From positions 101,368-165,367 of the forward strand of contig DLNC01000024.1 of the NCBI GenBank assembly GCA_002478265.1: 64,000 nucleotides of DNA, written 5' to 3'. The notes beneath the pieces were generated by a model. That model had not been told where the DNA came from and made no database searches. It saw only the letters and a list, made by a program, of their open reading frames with translations. Below, in pieces: positions 24,753 to 34,155 of this stretch. Every line of letters starts with the position of its first letter. The stretch's first letter is position 1. A program made the position numbers and the translations under genes. Origin of the DNA: Syntrophaceae bacterium UBA7520 (GTDB taxonomy: Bacteria; Desulfobacterota; Syntrophia; Syntrophales; Smithellaceae).

Positions 24753-25982
24753 ATGAAGTTTAAATTGATTTATCCCAAATGGGAAAAATTGGACAGGCAG
24801 ACGAGGTTCGCCTTGCCGCCGCATGGCCCGGTAGTCATGGCCGCTGCGCTGCCGGAATACGTTGACGTGGAGTTTGTTGACGAAAATGTGCAGGAAATAA
24901 ATTTTGATGACGCGGCCGATTTTGTCGGCATCTCGATGATGCTGACCGCGCAGGTAAAGCGCGGCTGGGAAATCGCCGCGATTTTCCGCAAGAAAGGAAT
25001 AAAAGTCATTTTCGGCGGTATTGCCACCATGCTGCACGCGGAAGAGACGCAACAGCACGCCGACTCCGTCTTTTTGGGGGAAGTTGAGGGAAGACTGGAA
25101 GAGGTATTTGAGGATTTTAAGCAGGGCCGGTTGAAAAAAGTTTATGACTACATGCAGGACTTTCCGCCGATTGAAAGCGTGGGCACCGCCCGGCGTAGTA
25201 TCCTTAATAAAGATTTGTATAACTACCGCGGCGTGCAGATGGTTGACCTGGTGCACGCTTCGCGCGGCTGCCGGTTTAATTGCTATCCTTGCGCCGTGCG
25301 TTTTCTGGGCGGCAAAAAATTCCGCCCCCGTCCCTACGACAAGGTGGTCGAGGAGATGGCGAGTATCGACAATAACCGGCTTTTTCTGGTCGATAATTCA
25401 CTGGCGCAAGACAGGGATTGGGAAATCGGTCTTTTCAAGGAGATGATTCCGCTCAAAAAGAAATGGTGCTGCCATCCCATTGAAAACGACGATAAGGTGC
25501 TGGATCTGGCGGCGCAAGCGGGCGCGTGGTTTGTTTATCAGGCGATTTTTGATTCATCCGATTTTATCCGTGAACGCGTCAAGCGTTATCATGACTACGG
25601 GATCGCCGTGGAAGGAAGCATTTTGCTTGGGCTTGATTACCATACCGAGGACTATATAAAAAAATGGATGGATTTTTTGCTGGATATCGAGCTGGATATG
25701 GCGGAATTTACCATTCTCACGCCTTTTCCGCATACCAAAACATATGATGATTTGCATGAAGCCAAAAGAATTTTTTCCTACGATTGGAGTGATTACACCT
25801 GCGGCAAGGTGGTGTTTCGGCCAAAAATGATGACGCCGGAAAAGCTCCAGGAAATGTATTACTACTGCTGGGACAGATTTTACGAAGAAGAGCCGCAAAA
25901 TTACAAGATGTTCAAAATGCTCAAACAGGTTATGGATAAGGAGAAGGCGGATGGGACCTACAAACCGCGCACACGCGGGTAG
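24753..25982 (+). CDS. B12-binding-domain radical SAM protein (first copy)
   Basis: Residues 1-150 form a cobalamin-binding Rossmann-like domain (ALPPHGPVVMAAALPE, GISMMLTAQ, KVIFGGIATMLHAEE). Next comes a radical SAM core with the cluster motif C-x3-C-x2-C in RGCRFNCYPCA, then a C-terminal partial barrel to residue 409. Such enzymes methylate or rearrange unactivated carbons using SAM and B12; a few act without B12. It lies in the lipid-like cluster, 18 bases after the dehydrogenase. A second member of this family closes the cluster at 40922. Ladderane loci also carry radical SAM enzymes beside FabF-type genes. The substrate is unknown. An AAAGAGG ribosome site precedes the ATG. Confidence 0.9.
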   Translation: MKFKLIYPKWEKLDRQTRFALPPHGPVVMAAALPEYVDVEFVDENVQEINFDDAADFVGISMMLTAQVKRGWEIAAIFRKKGIKVIFGGIATMLHAEETQQHADSVFLGEVEGRLEEVFEDFKQGRLKKVYDYMQDFPPIESVGTARRSILNKDLYNYRGVQMVDLVHASRGCRFNCYPCAVRFLGGKKFRPRPYDKVVEEMASIDNNRLFLVDNSLAQDRDWEIGLFKEMIPLKKKWCCHPIENDDKVLDLAAQAGAWFVYQAIFDSSDFIRERVKRYHDYGIAVEGSILLGLDYHTEDYIKKWMDFLLDIELDMAEFTILTPFPHTKTYDDLHEAKRIFSYDWSDYTCGKVVFRPKMMTPEKLQEMYYYCWDRFYEEEPQNYKMFKMLKQVMDKEKADGTYKPRTRG

Positions 25983-26021
25983 CTTTCTCATCCGGCAGTG
26001 AAAGGAGAAATACTTAAGGAA

Positions 26022-27569
26022 ATGGGCAAGCAAAAAACGAATGCCGCAGTGGTCATTGACGGCGGCAATATTAAAATTGAAGATATCATTGCGGTGGCGC
26101 AAGACGGAATGCGCGTGGAGATAAGTAAAAACGGCCGTTTTGTAAAGAAGATGGAAAAAACGCAGCGTATGCTGATCGACGCGATGCGCAACGGCGTTCC
26201 CGTTTATGGCGTAACTACCGGTTACGGCCGCTCCTGCGGCCGGCGCATGCCGATGGAAATCGCCATGAAAAACGGCACCAATATTTTCCGCTTTCACGGG
26301 TGCGGTACCGGCGATCCCATTGGTATTGAGGAGACGCGCGCGGCGATGCTGTGCCGTATTATTTGTCTCGCGCGCGGCTATTCCGGTGTTTCTGTAGGCC
26401 TGCTTAAGCAGATGGCTGACTTTCTGAATAAGGGCGTAACTCCGGTGGTGCCGGCGGAAGGATCGGTCGGCGCTTCCGGTGATTTGACGCCGATGTCTTA
26501 TATCGGCGCCTGTCTGATGGGTGAGCGGGAAGTATTTTATCAGGGTCAAAGAATGTCCACGGCCAAAGCGCTCAAAAAAGCCGGGCTCAAGCCGTATAAA
26601 TATCTGCCTAAAGAGCCTCTTTCCATGGTCAACGGCACAACGACAATGACGGGAATTGCCGCCATAAACGTGCGGCGGGCGCAGCGGATTTTATCCGCGG
26701 CGATCTACGCGACGGCGCTCAGCGTGCACGCGATCAAGGGTAACGCGCATCATTTTCATCCGACAATATCTGAAGCCAAACCTTTTGCGGGTCAGGGTTA
26801 TGTTGCCGATAAAATTTCCAACCTTTTAAAAGCGAATGTTTCCGCCCGTTATCTGGAGGATGACGCGCTGGAAGCCCTACAAGATCCCTATTCGTTGCGC
26901 TGCGCGCCGCAGGTAATCGGCGTGCTTTATGACGCGCTGGAATGGATAAAAAAATGGGTAGAGGTAGAAGCCAACAGTTCCAACGACAATCCTATTTTTG
27001 ATCCGGCTACCGGTCAGGTGCTGATGGGCGGCAATTTTTACGGCGGCCATATCGCTTTTGCCATGGACGGTCTCAAGGCGGCGCTGGCTTCTGTCGCCGA
27101 TATGTGCGACCGGCAGGTGATGCTGCTTGTCCATCCCAGTTTTAACCGGGGATTGCCCGGCGATTTGGTTGGGATTATTGATAAATCAAACGGGCTGTAT
27201 CATGGTTTCAAAGCCATGTCGCTGGCGTCCTCCGCTTTGGCGGCGGAGGCGTTAAAGCTGACGATGCCGGCGGCTTCTTTTTCCCGCTCCACGGAATCGC
27301 ACAACCAGGATAAAGTCAGCATGGGCACCATCGCCGCGCGGGACGCGGAAAGAGTCTGCACGCTTACGGAGCGCGCCTTATCCATTCATTTGCTGGCGGC
27401 GGCCCAGGCCTGTCACTTAAGAAAAAATATCAGCACCCGTCCGCTTTTGGCCAAAACCGCGAAGGAAATTGGTTTGATCAGCGCGCCGCTGGCTGAAGAC
27501 AGGCCGCTGGATAAGGATATCGAAAAGATGTGCGCGGCAATCAGATATTCCGATTTTTTCAGGTTATGA
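26022..27569 (+). CDS. aromatic amino acid ammonia-lyase (MIO type; HAL/TAL/PAL family)
   Basis: Removes ammonia from an aromatic amino acid to give an arylacrylate. The MIO-forming triad A151-S152-G153 (GSVGASGDLTPMSY), the catalytic Y62 (VYGVTTGYG) and the MNGTT-like LSMVNGTTTMTG helix are all present. The length of 515 is normal. The selectivity position reads FRFHGCG (H92). A histidine here is found in tyrosine lyases, whereas PAL usually has a leucine pair and HAL a serine-histidine. No hutU, hutI or hutG is nearby, so histidine breakdown is unlikely. In flexirubin and some aryl polyene clusters the same family supplies 4-coumarate, and the adjacent AMP-ligase and KS genes fit that. A GTG eight codons upstream is an alternative start. 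Tyrosine as substrate is inference. Confidence 0.9.
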   Translation: MGKQKTNAAVVIDGGNIKIEDIIAVAQDGMRVEISKNGRFVKKMEKTQRMLIDAMRNGVPVYGVTTGYGRSCGRRMPMEIAMKNGTNIFRFHGCGTGDPIGIEETRAAMLCRIICLARGYSGVSVGLLKQMADFLNKGVTPVVPAEGSVGASGDLTPMSYIGACLMGEREVFYQGQRMSTAKALKKAGLKPYKYLPKEPLSMVNGTTTMTGIAAINVRRAQRILSAAIYATALSVHAIKGNAHHFHPTISEAKPFAGQGYVADKISNLLKANVSARYLEDDALEALQDPYSLRCAPQVIGVLYDALEWIKKWVEVEANSSNDNPIFDPATGQVLMGGNFYGGHIAFAMDGLKAALASVADMCDRQVMLLVHPSFNRGLPGDLVGIIDKSNGLYHGFKAMSLASSALAAEALKLTMPAASFSRSTESHNQDKVSMGTIAARDAERVCTLTERALSIHLLAAAQACHLRKNISTRPLLAKTAKEIGLISAPLAEDRPLDKDIEKMCAAIRYSDFFRL

Positions 27570-27572
27570 ATA

Positions 27573-27989
27573 ATGAAAAAACAGATGAAAAGTTTTGAAG
27601 TGAAAATCAGCGTGCCTTTTTTTGATCTGGATCCCATGCAGATCGTCTGGCACGGCAATTACCTGAATTATTTTGAAATCGCGCGCGCGGCGCTTTTTGA
27701 TCATTACGGAGTTGATCTTTATTCCTATTATGAAAAAAACGGGTTAATATTTCCCATTATTAAAACTTCCACCAAGCATATCCTGCCGCTGCGTCATCGC
27801 GATGAAATAATCTGCAAAGCCACGCTGGCGGATATCAATATCAAGATTGTCGTTGATTTTGAAATCAGGCTGGCGGCAAGCGGTAAAGTTTGCGCGCGCG
27901 GCCGGACGGAACAGGTGACCGTAAAGGTTCCGGAGATGGAAACCCTTTTTTCCATACCGGAGGAAATAAAAAAAGCGATGGGGTTCTAA
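27573..27989 (+). CDS. hotdog-fold acyl-CoA/ACP thioesterase (4HBT type)
   Basis: A 138-residue hotdog protein. The catalytic Asp region FFDLDPMQIVWHGNYLNYFE (D20) is typical, and the WHGNYLxYFE wording recalls the thioesterases of aryl polyene clusters (ApeK type). It cleaves an acyl or aryl thioester, perhaps releasing the finished chain or removing wrong starters. It starts four bases after the lyase stop and its own stop directly adjoins the next gene's ATG, so all are translationally coupled. Confidence 0.88.
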   Translation: MKKQMKSFEVKISVPFFDLDPMQIVWHGNYLNYFEIARAALFDHYGVDLYSYYEKNGLIFPIIKTSTKHILPLRHRDEIICKATLADINIKIVVDFEIRLAASGKVCARGRTEQVTVKVPEMETLFSIPEEIKKAMGF

Positions 27990-29717
27990 ATGGATAAACA
28001 GTTGAAGAATTCTTTTTTGGTTGGCGCGGAGCGCGTCGCCGCCTGGGCGGATTTGCTCGACGCGATTAACGTTTTTCCCGTGGCCGACGGCGACACCGGC
28101 CGCAACTTGTCCATCAGTCTTTATCCCCTGCGCGCGGCGGACGCGGACAGGAAAAAAGTGGTGGAGCAGCTTCTTTTCTCCGCGCGCGGCAACTCCGGCA
28201 ATATCGCCTCGCGGTTTTTTGCTTCTTTTTACATGGCGGATTCACTAGCTGACCTGGCCGGAAAGGCTAAAGAAGGAAGGCAGGGCGCCTGGAGGGCTGT
28301 CTCTGATCCCTGCGCAGGAACGATGCTGAGTTTGTTTGACGCGTTAGCCGAAGCCCTGCCGGCGGAAAAAACTGTAGCGGATAAAGCGGAAGTGGAAAAA
28401 ATACTCAAGCGCCTGGAAAAAGCGGTGCATGAAACAAGAGAGACGCTTCCCAAGCTGAAAGAGGCGCAGGTTGTGGATGCCGGCGCTCTGGGCATGTATA
28501 TTTTCTTTGAAGGATTTTTCTGCGCGCTGGCGGGAATCGAGGATGCCAATCGGCCGGTGACGGAAATATTTAAGGACAGCCTTCTGATTTCCTCATCTTT
28601 CCGCGAAGAAATGGAGCATGGTTATTGCGTGGATTTTGTCGTCGAGGCAAAAGATTATTCTCCGGAAAAACTGGCGGAAATAACCAGGGGGCAGGACAAC
28701 GCGGTGATTATACCGGAAGGCAATATCTATAAAATTCACCTGCACACGGAAGACGCGGAAAAAATCAAAGGACAGGTAAAGCAACTGGGCAGCATGCTGC
28801 ACTGGGAGGAGGATAACCTTTCCTATCAGATAAAGGAATTTATGAACGCGCAGGCCGGCCAAAGAATGAATGTGATGACCGACGCGGCCGGTTCCGTCAC
28901 CAGAGCGGACGCGAAAAAATACGGCATCACCCTCCTCAACAGTTATCTGACGGTAGGCGATAAGTGCATGCCGGAAACCTACTATCAACCCGAGGAATTA
29001 TACTCTCCGATGCGCCAGGGGATAAAAGTTTCCACGTCGCAGGCATCGGTTTACGAGCGCCATCAGTTTTACCAGGCCGCCCTGGCGCGCTTTGAAAAAG
29101 TTTTGTATCTGTGTGTGGGTTCGGTTTTCACCGGGAATTATCAGGTGGCGATGGAGTGGAAGAAGGAACATGATAAAAAGAACAGATTCCTGATTATTGA
29201 CTCGGGCGCGGCTTCCGGCAGGTTGGGCGTCATGGCGTTGGCGGCGGCGCGCTATCTGGCGCTAACCAATGATATGGAAAAGACTTACGCCTTCGCCCTT
29301 GAGGCAATCAGCAAGTGTGAGGAATATGTGTTTTTGGATAAACTGCAGTATCTGGCCGCGGGCGGTCGCCTTTCCAAAACCAGCGCTTTTTTCGGCGACG
29401 CGCTCAAAATGAAGCCGGTGATTTCTCCCCAGCCCGAAGGAGCCAAGAAAGTGGGCGTGGTGAGAAATCAGGCCGATCAACTGAAGATGGCGCAGGAAAA
29501 ACTCGCCGCGTCTCTGCAAAAAGATTCCCGCGCCTTTATCATGCTCGAGTATTCCGATAACTTCGACTGGGTGAATAAAACAGTGAAAAAGCTTATCGAG
29601 CAGCAATACCCGCAGGCAGAAATCATTTTACAACCCCTGTCTTTGACCTCCGGCGCGCACATGGGGCCGGGTACTTGGGCGGTGGCTTTCTTGCCGGAGA
29701 TAAAAGAATTCAAATGA
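27990..29717 (+). CDS. DAK2-DegV fusion, fatty-acid-kinase-like
   Basis: Residues 1-200 are a DhaL/DAK2 ATP-binding kinase domain (NVFPVADGDTGRNLS, with the metal-binding DGDTG, and ARGNSGNI). About 290-575 is a DegV domain (MNVMTDAAGSVTRADAKKYG opening, KVSTSQAS lipid-head loop, KLQYLAAGGRLSKTSAFFG). In Firmicutes the kinase FakA and the fatty-acid carrier DegV/FakB are separate and together make acyl-phosphate; here they are one chain. In a gene set for acyl chain building it could phosphorylate a free fatty or aryl-polyenoic acid, giving an activated acyl-phosphate for the two acyltransferase-like proteins downstream. The domain calls are firm, and the pathway role is inferred. Its stop overlaps the glycosyltransferase start. 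Confidence 0.88.
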   Translation: MDKQLKNSFLVGAERVAAWADLLDAINVFPVADGDTGRNLSISLYPLRAADADRKKVVEQLLFSARGNSGNIASRFFASFYMADSLADLAGKAKEGRQGAWRAVSDPCAGTMLSLFDALAEALPAEKTVADKAEVEKILKRLEKAVHETRETLPKLKEAQVVDAGALGMYIFFEGFFCALAGIEDANRPVTEIFKDSLLISSSFREEMEHGYCVDFVVEAKDYSPEKLAEITRGQDNAVIIPEGNIYKIHLHTEDAEKIKGQVKQLGSMLHWEEDNLSYQIKEFMNAQAGQRMNVMTDAAGSVTRADAKKYGITLLNSYLTVGDKCMPETYYQPEELYSPMRQGIKVSTSQASVYERHQFYQAALARFEKVLYLCVGSVFTGNYQVAMEWKKEHDKKNRFLIIDSGAASGRLGVMALAAARYLALTNDMEKTYAFALEAISKCEEYVFLDKLQYLAAGGRLSKTSAFFGDALKMKPVISPQPEGAKKVGVVRNQADQLKMAQEKLAASLQKDSRAFIMLEYSDNFDWVNKTVKKLIEQQYPQAEIILQPLSLTSGAHMGPGTWAVAFLPEIKEFK

Positions 29718-30448
29718 GCGGCAAAAAAAGCTCAATCGCGTCGGCAAAACCTGGCGCACGAGTAGCGGTGGTCATCCCCGTTTATAATCATGCGGCAACG
29801 ATTACGGACGTTGTTCATCAGACGAAGGAACTGGGCTATCCGGTTTTTGTCGTCGATGACGGTTCCACTGACGACACGCCACAGAAAATAAAGGAAATTT
29901 TAGGCATCCATGTCATCACCCATAAAGCAAACAAAGGCAAGGGTGCGGCGATTTTAAGCGGCTTTGCCGCAGCTTGTCGCGTCGCCGACTGGGTGATTAC
30001 CATCGATGCTGACGGGCAGCATTATCCGCAGGACGCGCGAAAGCTTGTCGACTCTCTTCCGGATGGTGCGAGGACTCTGGTGGTGGGCAAACGCCTTTAT
30101 GCGGCGGGCGAGCATGTTCCCTGGACAAGTCGTTTCGGCAGGAAGTTTTCCAATTTCTGGGTTTGGGCCTCCGGCGGCCCCGTGCTTTCCGATTCGCAAA
30201 GCGGTATGAGAATTTATCCCCTGCCGGAAGCAATGAACTTGGGAGTTAAGGCGCGCCGTTTTCAGTTTGAAGTGGAAATTCTGGTGAAGGCCAAAAGAAA
30301 AGGGATTCCGGTCACGGAAGTGCCGGTGCGCGTCAACTACCGTCCCGGCGGCGCGCGCGTGTCTCATTTTCGTCCTTTTGTTGATTTTCTGCGCAATTCC
30401 TTTACTTTTTCCCGGCTCATTTTTGCCCGTATATTTACCCGCCGTTAA
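29714..30448 (+). CDS. glycosyltransferase family 2 (DPM1/polyprenol-type)
   Basis: GT-A fold transferase of 244 residues. The N-terminal VAVVIPVYNHAATI, the VVDDGSTDDT sugar-nucleotide loop and the metal-binding ITIDADGQHYP (D-x-D) are all seen. There are no membrane helices, though the C-terminus is basic and may sit on the membrane. The ATG overlaps the previous TGA (ATGA). It could glycosylate the lipid head group or make a lipid-linked sugar. GT2 enzymes of this size are common in aryl polyene clusters. Confidence 0.9.
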   Translation: MSGKKSSIASAKPGARVAVVIPVYNHAATITDVVHQTKELGYPVFVVDDGSTDDTPQKIKEILGIHVITHKANKGKGAAILSGFAAACRVADWVITIDADGQHYPQDARKLVDSLPDGARTLVVGKRLYAAGEHVPWTSRFGRKFSNFWVWASGGPVLSDSQSGMRIYPLPEAMNLGVKARRFQFEVEILVKAKRKGIPVTEVPVRVNYRPGGARVSHFRPFVDFLRNSFTFSRLIFARIFTRR

Positions 30449-30553
30449 GTAAGGACTTCTTTCAGTCAGGGTTTTTATCTTGCCACTGTTTGGGAAATAT
30501 GTTTTATAAAAACATCGTTAAATACTTAATGTTGCAGCATTTTACAGGTTGGC

Positions 30554-33500
30554 ATGCCCGCTGGTAAATACCAAATAAAATGGCCGGTTATCCTTTTTGT
30601 GACGCTTGTCACGGTGCTTTTTTTTATCTGGGAATCAGGCCATCTAAAAATTGAAACGGATATTCTCGAATCCATGCCGCAGCACGATCCCGTGCTGGCG
30701 GACGCGCGACAGATTATCGAACATTTGCCGATTCAGGACAGAATATTCCTGGATTTGGAGCAAAGCACCGCCGATCCGGACGCGCTGGTCGGAGCGGCTT
30801 CCTTTATAATTGCTGAGCTAAAGCAAAGCGGACTTTTCACTAAAGTCGGCCTTGGCGACGACGCTCAGCATTTGACGGGCCTCATTGAGCATGTTCTGGA
30901 TACCCTGCCTATTTTGTTAACCAGGGAAGAACTGCAAGAAAAAATCGAGCCGCTCTTATCGCCAGAAAAAATCAAAAACACGCTTTACGAAACCCGACGC
31001 TCTTTAGAGCAGATGGAAGGAATCGGCCGCGCGGAGATGATGACCCGCGATCCGCTGGGATTTTCCGGCATCGTGTTTAAAAAACTGTCATCACTGATGC
31101 CCGCCAACAATGCTCAGTTTTATAAAGGGCAGCTCATTTCCGCCGATGGACGGCATGTCCTGATTATCGCTCATATTGACGGCCTCGGAACGGATACCGC
31201 CAAAGGCGCTAAAATTGACCAATTGCTCAAAGCGGTTGAGGCGAAACTTCGCCATCATCCGGATTTTTCCGGCAGGGAATATATAATTACGGCCGGCGGC
31301 GCTTACCGCGCGGCGCTGGATAATGAAAGCATCGCCAAGCGCGACACACGCTTGGCAATCATGCTGACCACGATAGGCATTGCCCTGCTGCTTATTTTCA
31401 CTTTTCCGCGTCCGCTGATCGGGCTTTTGGCGCTCTTGCCTTCTATGGTGGGAGCGATAAGCGCCTTATTCATCTGCTCGCTGATATTTAAATCCGTATC
31501 GATGGTCGCGGTAGGTTTCGGCGGAGCGATTATGGCGTTTACCGTTGATTTGGGGCTGACTTATCTGCTTTTTCTGGACCGACCCCAGGAGACTTACGGC
31601 CGGCGTGTCGCCCGGCAGCTCTGGGCGGCGGAACTTTTATCCGTTCTCACCACTTTCGGAGCGTTTTTGCTGTTGCTCATCAGCGATTTTAAGATTCTGG
31701 CGGAAATAGGCGTGTTTGCCGCCCTGGGCGTTTTCTTCGCCCTGCTTTTTGTCCATTTCATTTTTCCCCGGATCTTTCCCTATATGCCGCCGGCAAAAAG
31801 AAAAACAAATCCCTGGCTGATGAAAGGCGTGAAGATATTCGCGGCGCCGGCCGCTTGGAAAGTGACGGCGACGCTTTTGTTCGCGGGCGTAATGTTGTTT
31901 TTTGCCAAGCCAATATTCAATGTCGATATCAACGCCATGAATTCTTTGCGGCCGGAGACGGTTGCCGCGGAGAAAAAAATGCAAAGCGTCTGGGGTGATT
32001 TCTCCGGCAAGTGTTACGTGTTTCTGGAAGCGGGCGACATGCGCGAGCTGCAAAGTAAAAACGACGCCCTGCTGGAGTTTCTATCCGTAGACGAGCAAAA
32101 CAAAATGTTTTCCAATGTTTTTTTGCCCGCGGTTTTGTTTCCGTCGGAGGCGCAGGCGAAAAAGAATTACGAAGCATGGCGTGATTTTTGGCAGCGGCAG
32201 CGCCTGCAAAATTTGAAAAATGATTTTAATTCAGCGGCGCGCGAATCCGGCTTTGCCCCCGCGGCTTTTGCGCCTTTCTGGAAAATGATTGAGGGCCCAA
32301 AACCGCCGACGGTGGAAATTCCACGGGGATATTTCGAAATGTTGGGCATCGCTCAGGGACCTGAAGGATATAAACAGCTTAGCCTGCTGAACACAGGGCC
32401 TAATTATGACGGAGAAAAATTCTACGAACGTCTGTCCGCGCAAAAACTGGCCAAAGTATTTGACGTCGATTTTTTCAATAAGCGGCTTGGTGATTTTCTC
32501 AAAAGCATCTTTATCGAAATCGCCCTGATTGTCAGCTTGGGTATTGTGATAGTTGTGCTGCTGTTTCATCTGGATTTGCTCCTGTCGCTGGCGGTGCTAG
32601 CTCCGATATCATTCGCGCTGGTGGCCACGCTGGGCACGCTCAAGCTCATCGGCCATTCCCTGGATATCCCCAGCATAATGCTCTGGATTGTCATTATGGG
32701 GATGGGAATAGATTACGCTATTTACTATGTTTGCATGTATCAGCGTTATCCCGATAATGATCATCCGGCTTTGGACACGATAAAGCTGGCCATGTTTATG
32801 GCCGCCGCCACAACATTAATCGGTTTTGGCGTGCTGGCGCTGGCAAAACATTCACTCTTGCGCAGCATAGGATTGACTTCGCTCTTCGGCATTATTTACT
32901 CTTTTATCGGCACTTTTTTTATCTTGCCGACGCTGATGCGCAAAATTTTTTCCGCCGTTGTTTACCCGGCGGGCCCGGTTGTTCCCGCGTCTCGTGAACA
33001 TTTCCGTCGCGCTATTTTACGATATCGCCATCTGCCCGGATATCCGCGTTTGTTTGCCCGCTTTAAAATGAGGCTCGATCCCATGTTTTCCGAATTGCAT
33101 AAGTATGTTCAAAATCCGCGGCGGATCATCGATATCGGCTGTGGTTACGGGGTTCCGGCAACGTGGCTTCTGGAAATTTATCCGCAGGCGAAAGTATTCG
33201 GGTTTGATCCTGATGAAGAAAGGGTTTTGATTGCGGCGCGGGTTATCGGTGAGAGAGGCAGGGCGGAGGTCGGTCGCGCGCCGGAATTGCCCCCTATTGA
33301 TGGCAGTGTTGACCATGTGCTGATGTTGGACATGTTCCACCTGATTTCAGACGAAGAAGCAAAAATGGTTTTGGGGCGGATTTACGAGAAACTGGAAGAG
33401 GGCGGCACGTTACTTATCCGCGCGACGGTGCCGTCGGAAAGAAAAATTCCCTGGAAACGTTGGATGGAAGCCATCAGGTTGAAAGTAGCGCGCCTGCCGG

Positions 33501-33622
33501 AGCGTTTTCGCGCGCAGACCGAGATAGAAAAATTAATATCCGGCGCCGGATTTAAGGTTGAAGTCTTTGACGCCGTCGCGGCCCATGTTGAGGAAAAATG
33601 GTTTGTGGGAAGAAAAGAGTAA
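30554..33622 (+). CDS. MMPL/RND-type exporter fused to a SAM methyltransferase
   Basis: A 1022-residue inner-membrane protein. The first ~820 residues are a small RND/MMPL transporter: one helix near residue 10-27, a periplasmic loop, then five helices (about 268-420), and a second repeat with its loop and helices (about 650-800) including the GMGIDYAIYYVCMY motif. From about 835 it becomes soluble, with the class I methyltransferase motif IDIGCGYGVPATW (857-869), GFDPDEERV and a partner VLMLDMFHLI. The two halves are in one frame. In aryl polyene and xanthomonadin loci the MMPL exporter and a methyltransferase occur as separate genes. The natural reading is that the head group is O-methylated as the lipid is moved. 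Confidence 0.87.
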   Translation: MPAGKYQIKWPVILFVTLVTVLFFIWESGHLKIETDILESMPQHDPVLADARQIIEHLPIQDRIFLDLEQSTADPDALVGAASFIIAELKQSGLFTKVGLGDDAQHLTGLIEHVLDTLPILLTREELQEKIEPLLSPEKIKNTLYETRRSLEQMEGIGRAEMMTRDPLGFSGIVFKKLSSLMPANNAQFYKGQLISADGRHVLIIAHIDGLGTDTAKGAKIDQLLKAVEAKLRHHPDFSGREYIITAGGAYRAALDNESIAKRDTRLAIMLTTIGIALLLIFTFPRPLIGLLALLPSMVGAISALFICSLIFKSVSMVAVGFGGAIMAFTVDLGLTYLLFLDRPQETYGRRVARQLWAAELLSVLTTFGAFLLLLISDFKILAEIGVFAALGVFFALLFVHFIFPRIFPYMPPAKRKTNPWLMKGVKIFAAPAAWKVTATLLFAGVMLFFAKPIFNVDINAMNSLRPETVAAEKKMQSVWGDFSGKCYVFLEAGDMRELQSKNDALLEFLSVDEQNKMFSNVFLPAVLFPSEAQAKKNYEAWRDFWQRQRLQNLKNDFNSAARESGFAPAAFAPFWKMIEGPKPPTVEIPRGYFEMLGIAQGPEGYKQLSLLNTGPNYDGEKFYERLSAQKLAKVFDVDFFNKRLGDFLKSIFIEIALIVSLGIVIVVLLFHLDLLLSLAVLAPISFALVATLGTLKLIGHSLDIPSIMLWIVIMGMGIDYAIYYVCMYQRYPDNDHPALDTIKLAMFMAAATTLIGFGVLALAKHSLLRSIGLTSLFGIIYSFIGTFFILPTLMRKIFSAVVYPAGPVVPASREHFRRAILRYRHLPGYPRLFARFKMRLDPMFSELHKYVQNPRRIIDIGCGYGVPATWLLEIYPQAKVFGFDPDEERVLIAARVIGERGRAEVGRAPELPPIDGSVDHVLMLDMFHLISDEEAKMVLGRIYEKLEEGGTLLIRATVPSERKIPWKRWMEAIRLKVARLPERFRAQTEIEKLISGAGFKVEVFDAVAAHVEEKWFVGRKE

Positions 33623-33644
33623 TTTAGCGTAGAAAAACATAATG

Positions 33645-33674
33645 TTGACATATATTGGCGTATCCCTGTAATAT
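33645..33674 (+). promoter_or_regulatory. sigma-70 promoter inside the cluster, before the Usp gene
   Basis: TTGACA (33645-33650), 18 bases, TAATAT (33669-33674). It lies 28 bases before the universal-stress gene start. It probably gives the second half of the cluster its own transcript. Confidence 0.55.
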
Positions 33675-33701
33675 CAGACGGGCATCAAGAGGAATGTTTT
33701 T

Positions 33702-34124
33702 ATGTTTGGCGTGAAGAAAATATTATTCGCCATAGATTTGGATTCGAAAAATATTTCACCGGCCGTCACTGCGCTGAAAATCGCGCGGGACTTCGGCAGC
33801 GAGATACATTTTTTGTATGTCAATGATCCGCAGGCAGGTTTTCGTCATCCCACCGACCGCGAAGACGCCATATCCCTGAAGCTCAGGGAGGTGGCCTCCG
33901 ATGAGCTTTTGTCGACGGTGCGGGTCATCTATGCCACGGCGAAGGGAGAGCTTGCCGAGGAAGTCGTGAAATATTGCGCGGATAACAACATTGACCTGGT
34001 AATTGTCGGGCACAAAATAAGGCCGAAAATATACGGAAAAGTTTTTGACAGCCCTGATGTCCAGATAATTGATGCGCTTAATTTGCCCGTTTTGGTTTTG
34101 CCGAGCAAACAAACCCACATATAA
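33702..34124 (+). CDS. universal stress protein (UspA family)
   Basis: A 140-residue Rossmann-like alpha/beta protein. The N-terminal KILFAIDLDSKNISPAVTALKIA and C-terminal strand-loop DLVIVGHK/LPVLVLPS fit the UspA fold. The ATP-binding G-x2-G-x9-G-S/T loop is not clear in this copy, so it is probably of the non-ATP-binding class. AGAGGA lies eight bases before the ATG. It sits between the exporter and the acyltransferase with its own promoter, and its link to the pathway is unclear. Confidence 0.82.
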   Translation: MFGVKKILFAIDLDSKNISPAVTALKIARDFGSEIHFLYVNDPQAGFRHPTDREDAISLKLREVASDELLSTVRVIYATAKGELAEEVVKYCADNNIDLVIVGHKIRPKIYGKVFDSPDVQIIDALNLPVLVLPSKQTHI

Positions 34125-34155
34125 GGCATGTCATTATCCGTCGGGATAAAGTGAA

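Noticed and set aside
26022..27569. Histidine ammonia-lyase of a hut degradation operon
   Set aside because: No hutU, hutI, hutG or transporter nearby; the gene is coupled to a thioesterase and lies among KS and ligase genes.
34134..34149. Hairpin before the LpxL-type gene as terminator of the Usp gene
   Set aside because: Six-bp stem with no T run, immediately before the next start; at most a translation effect.
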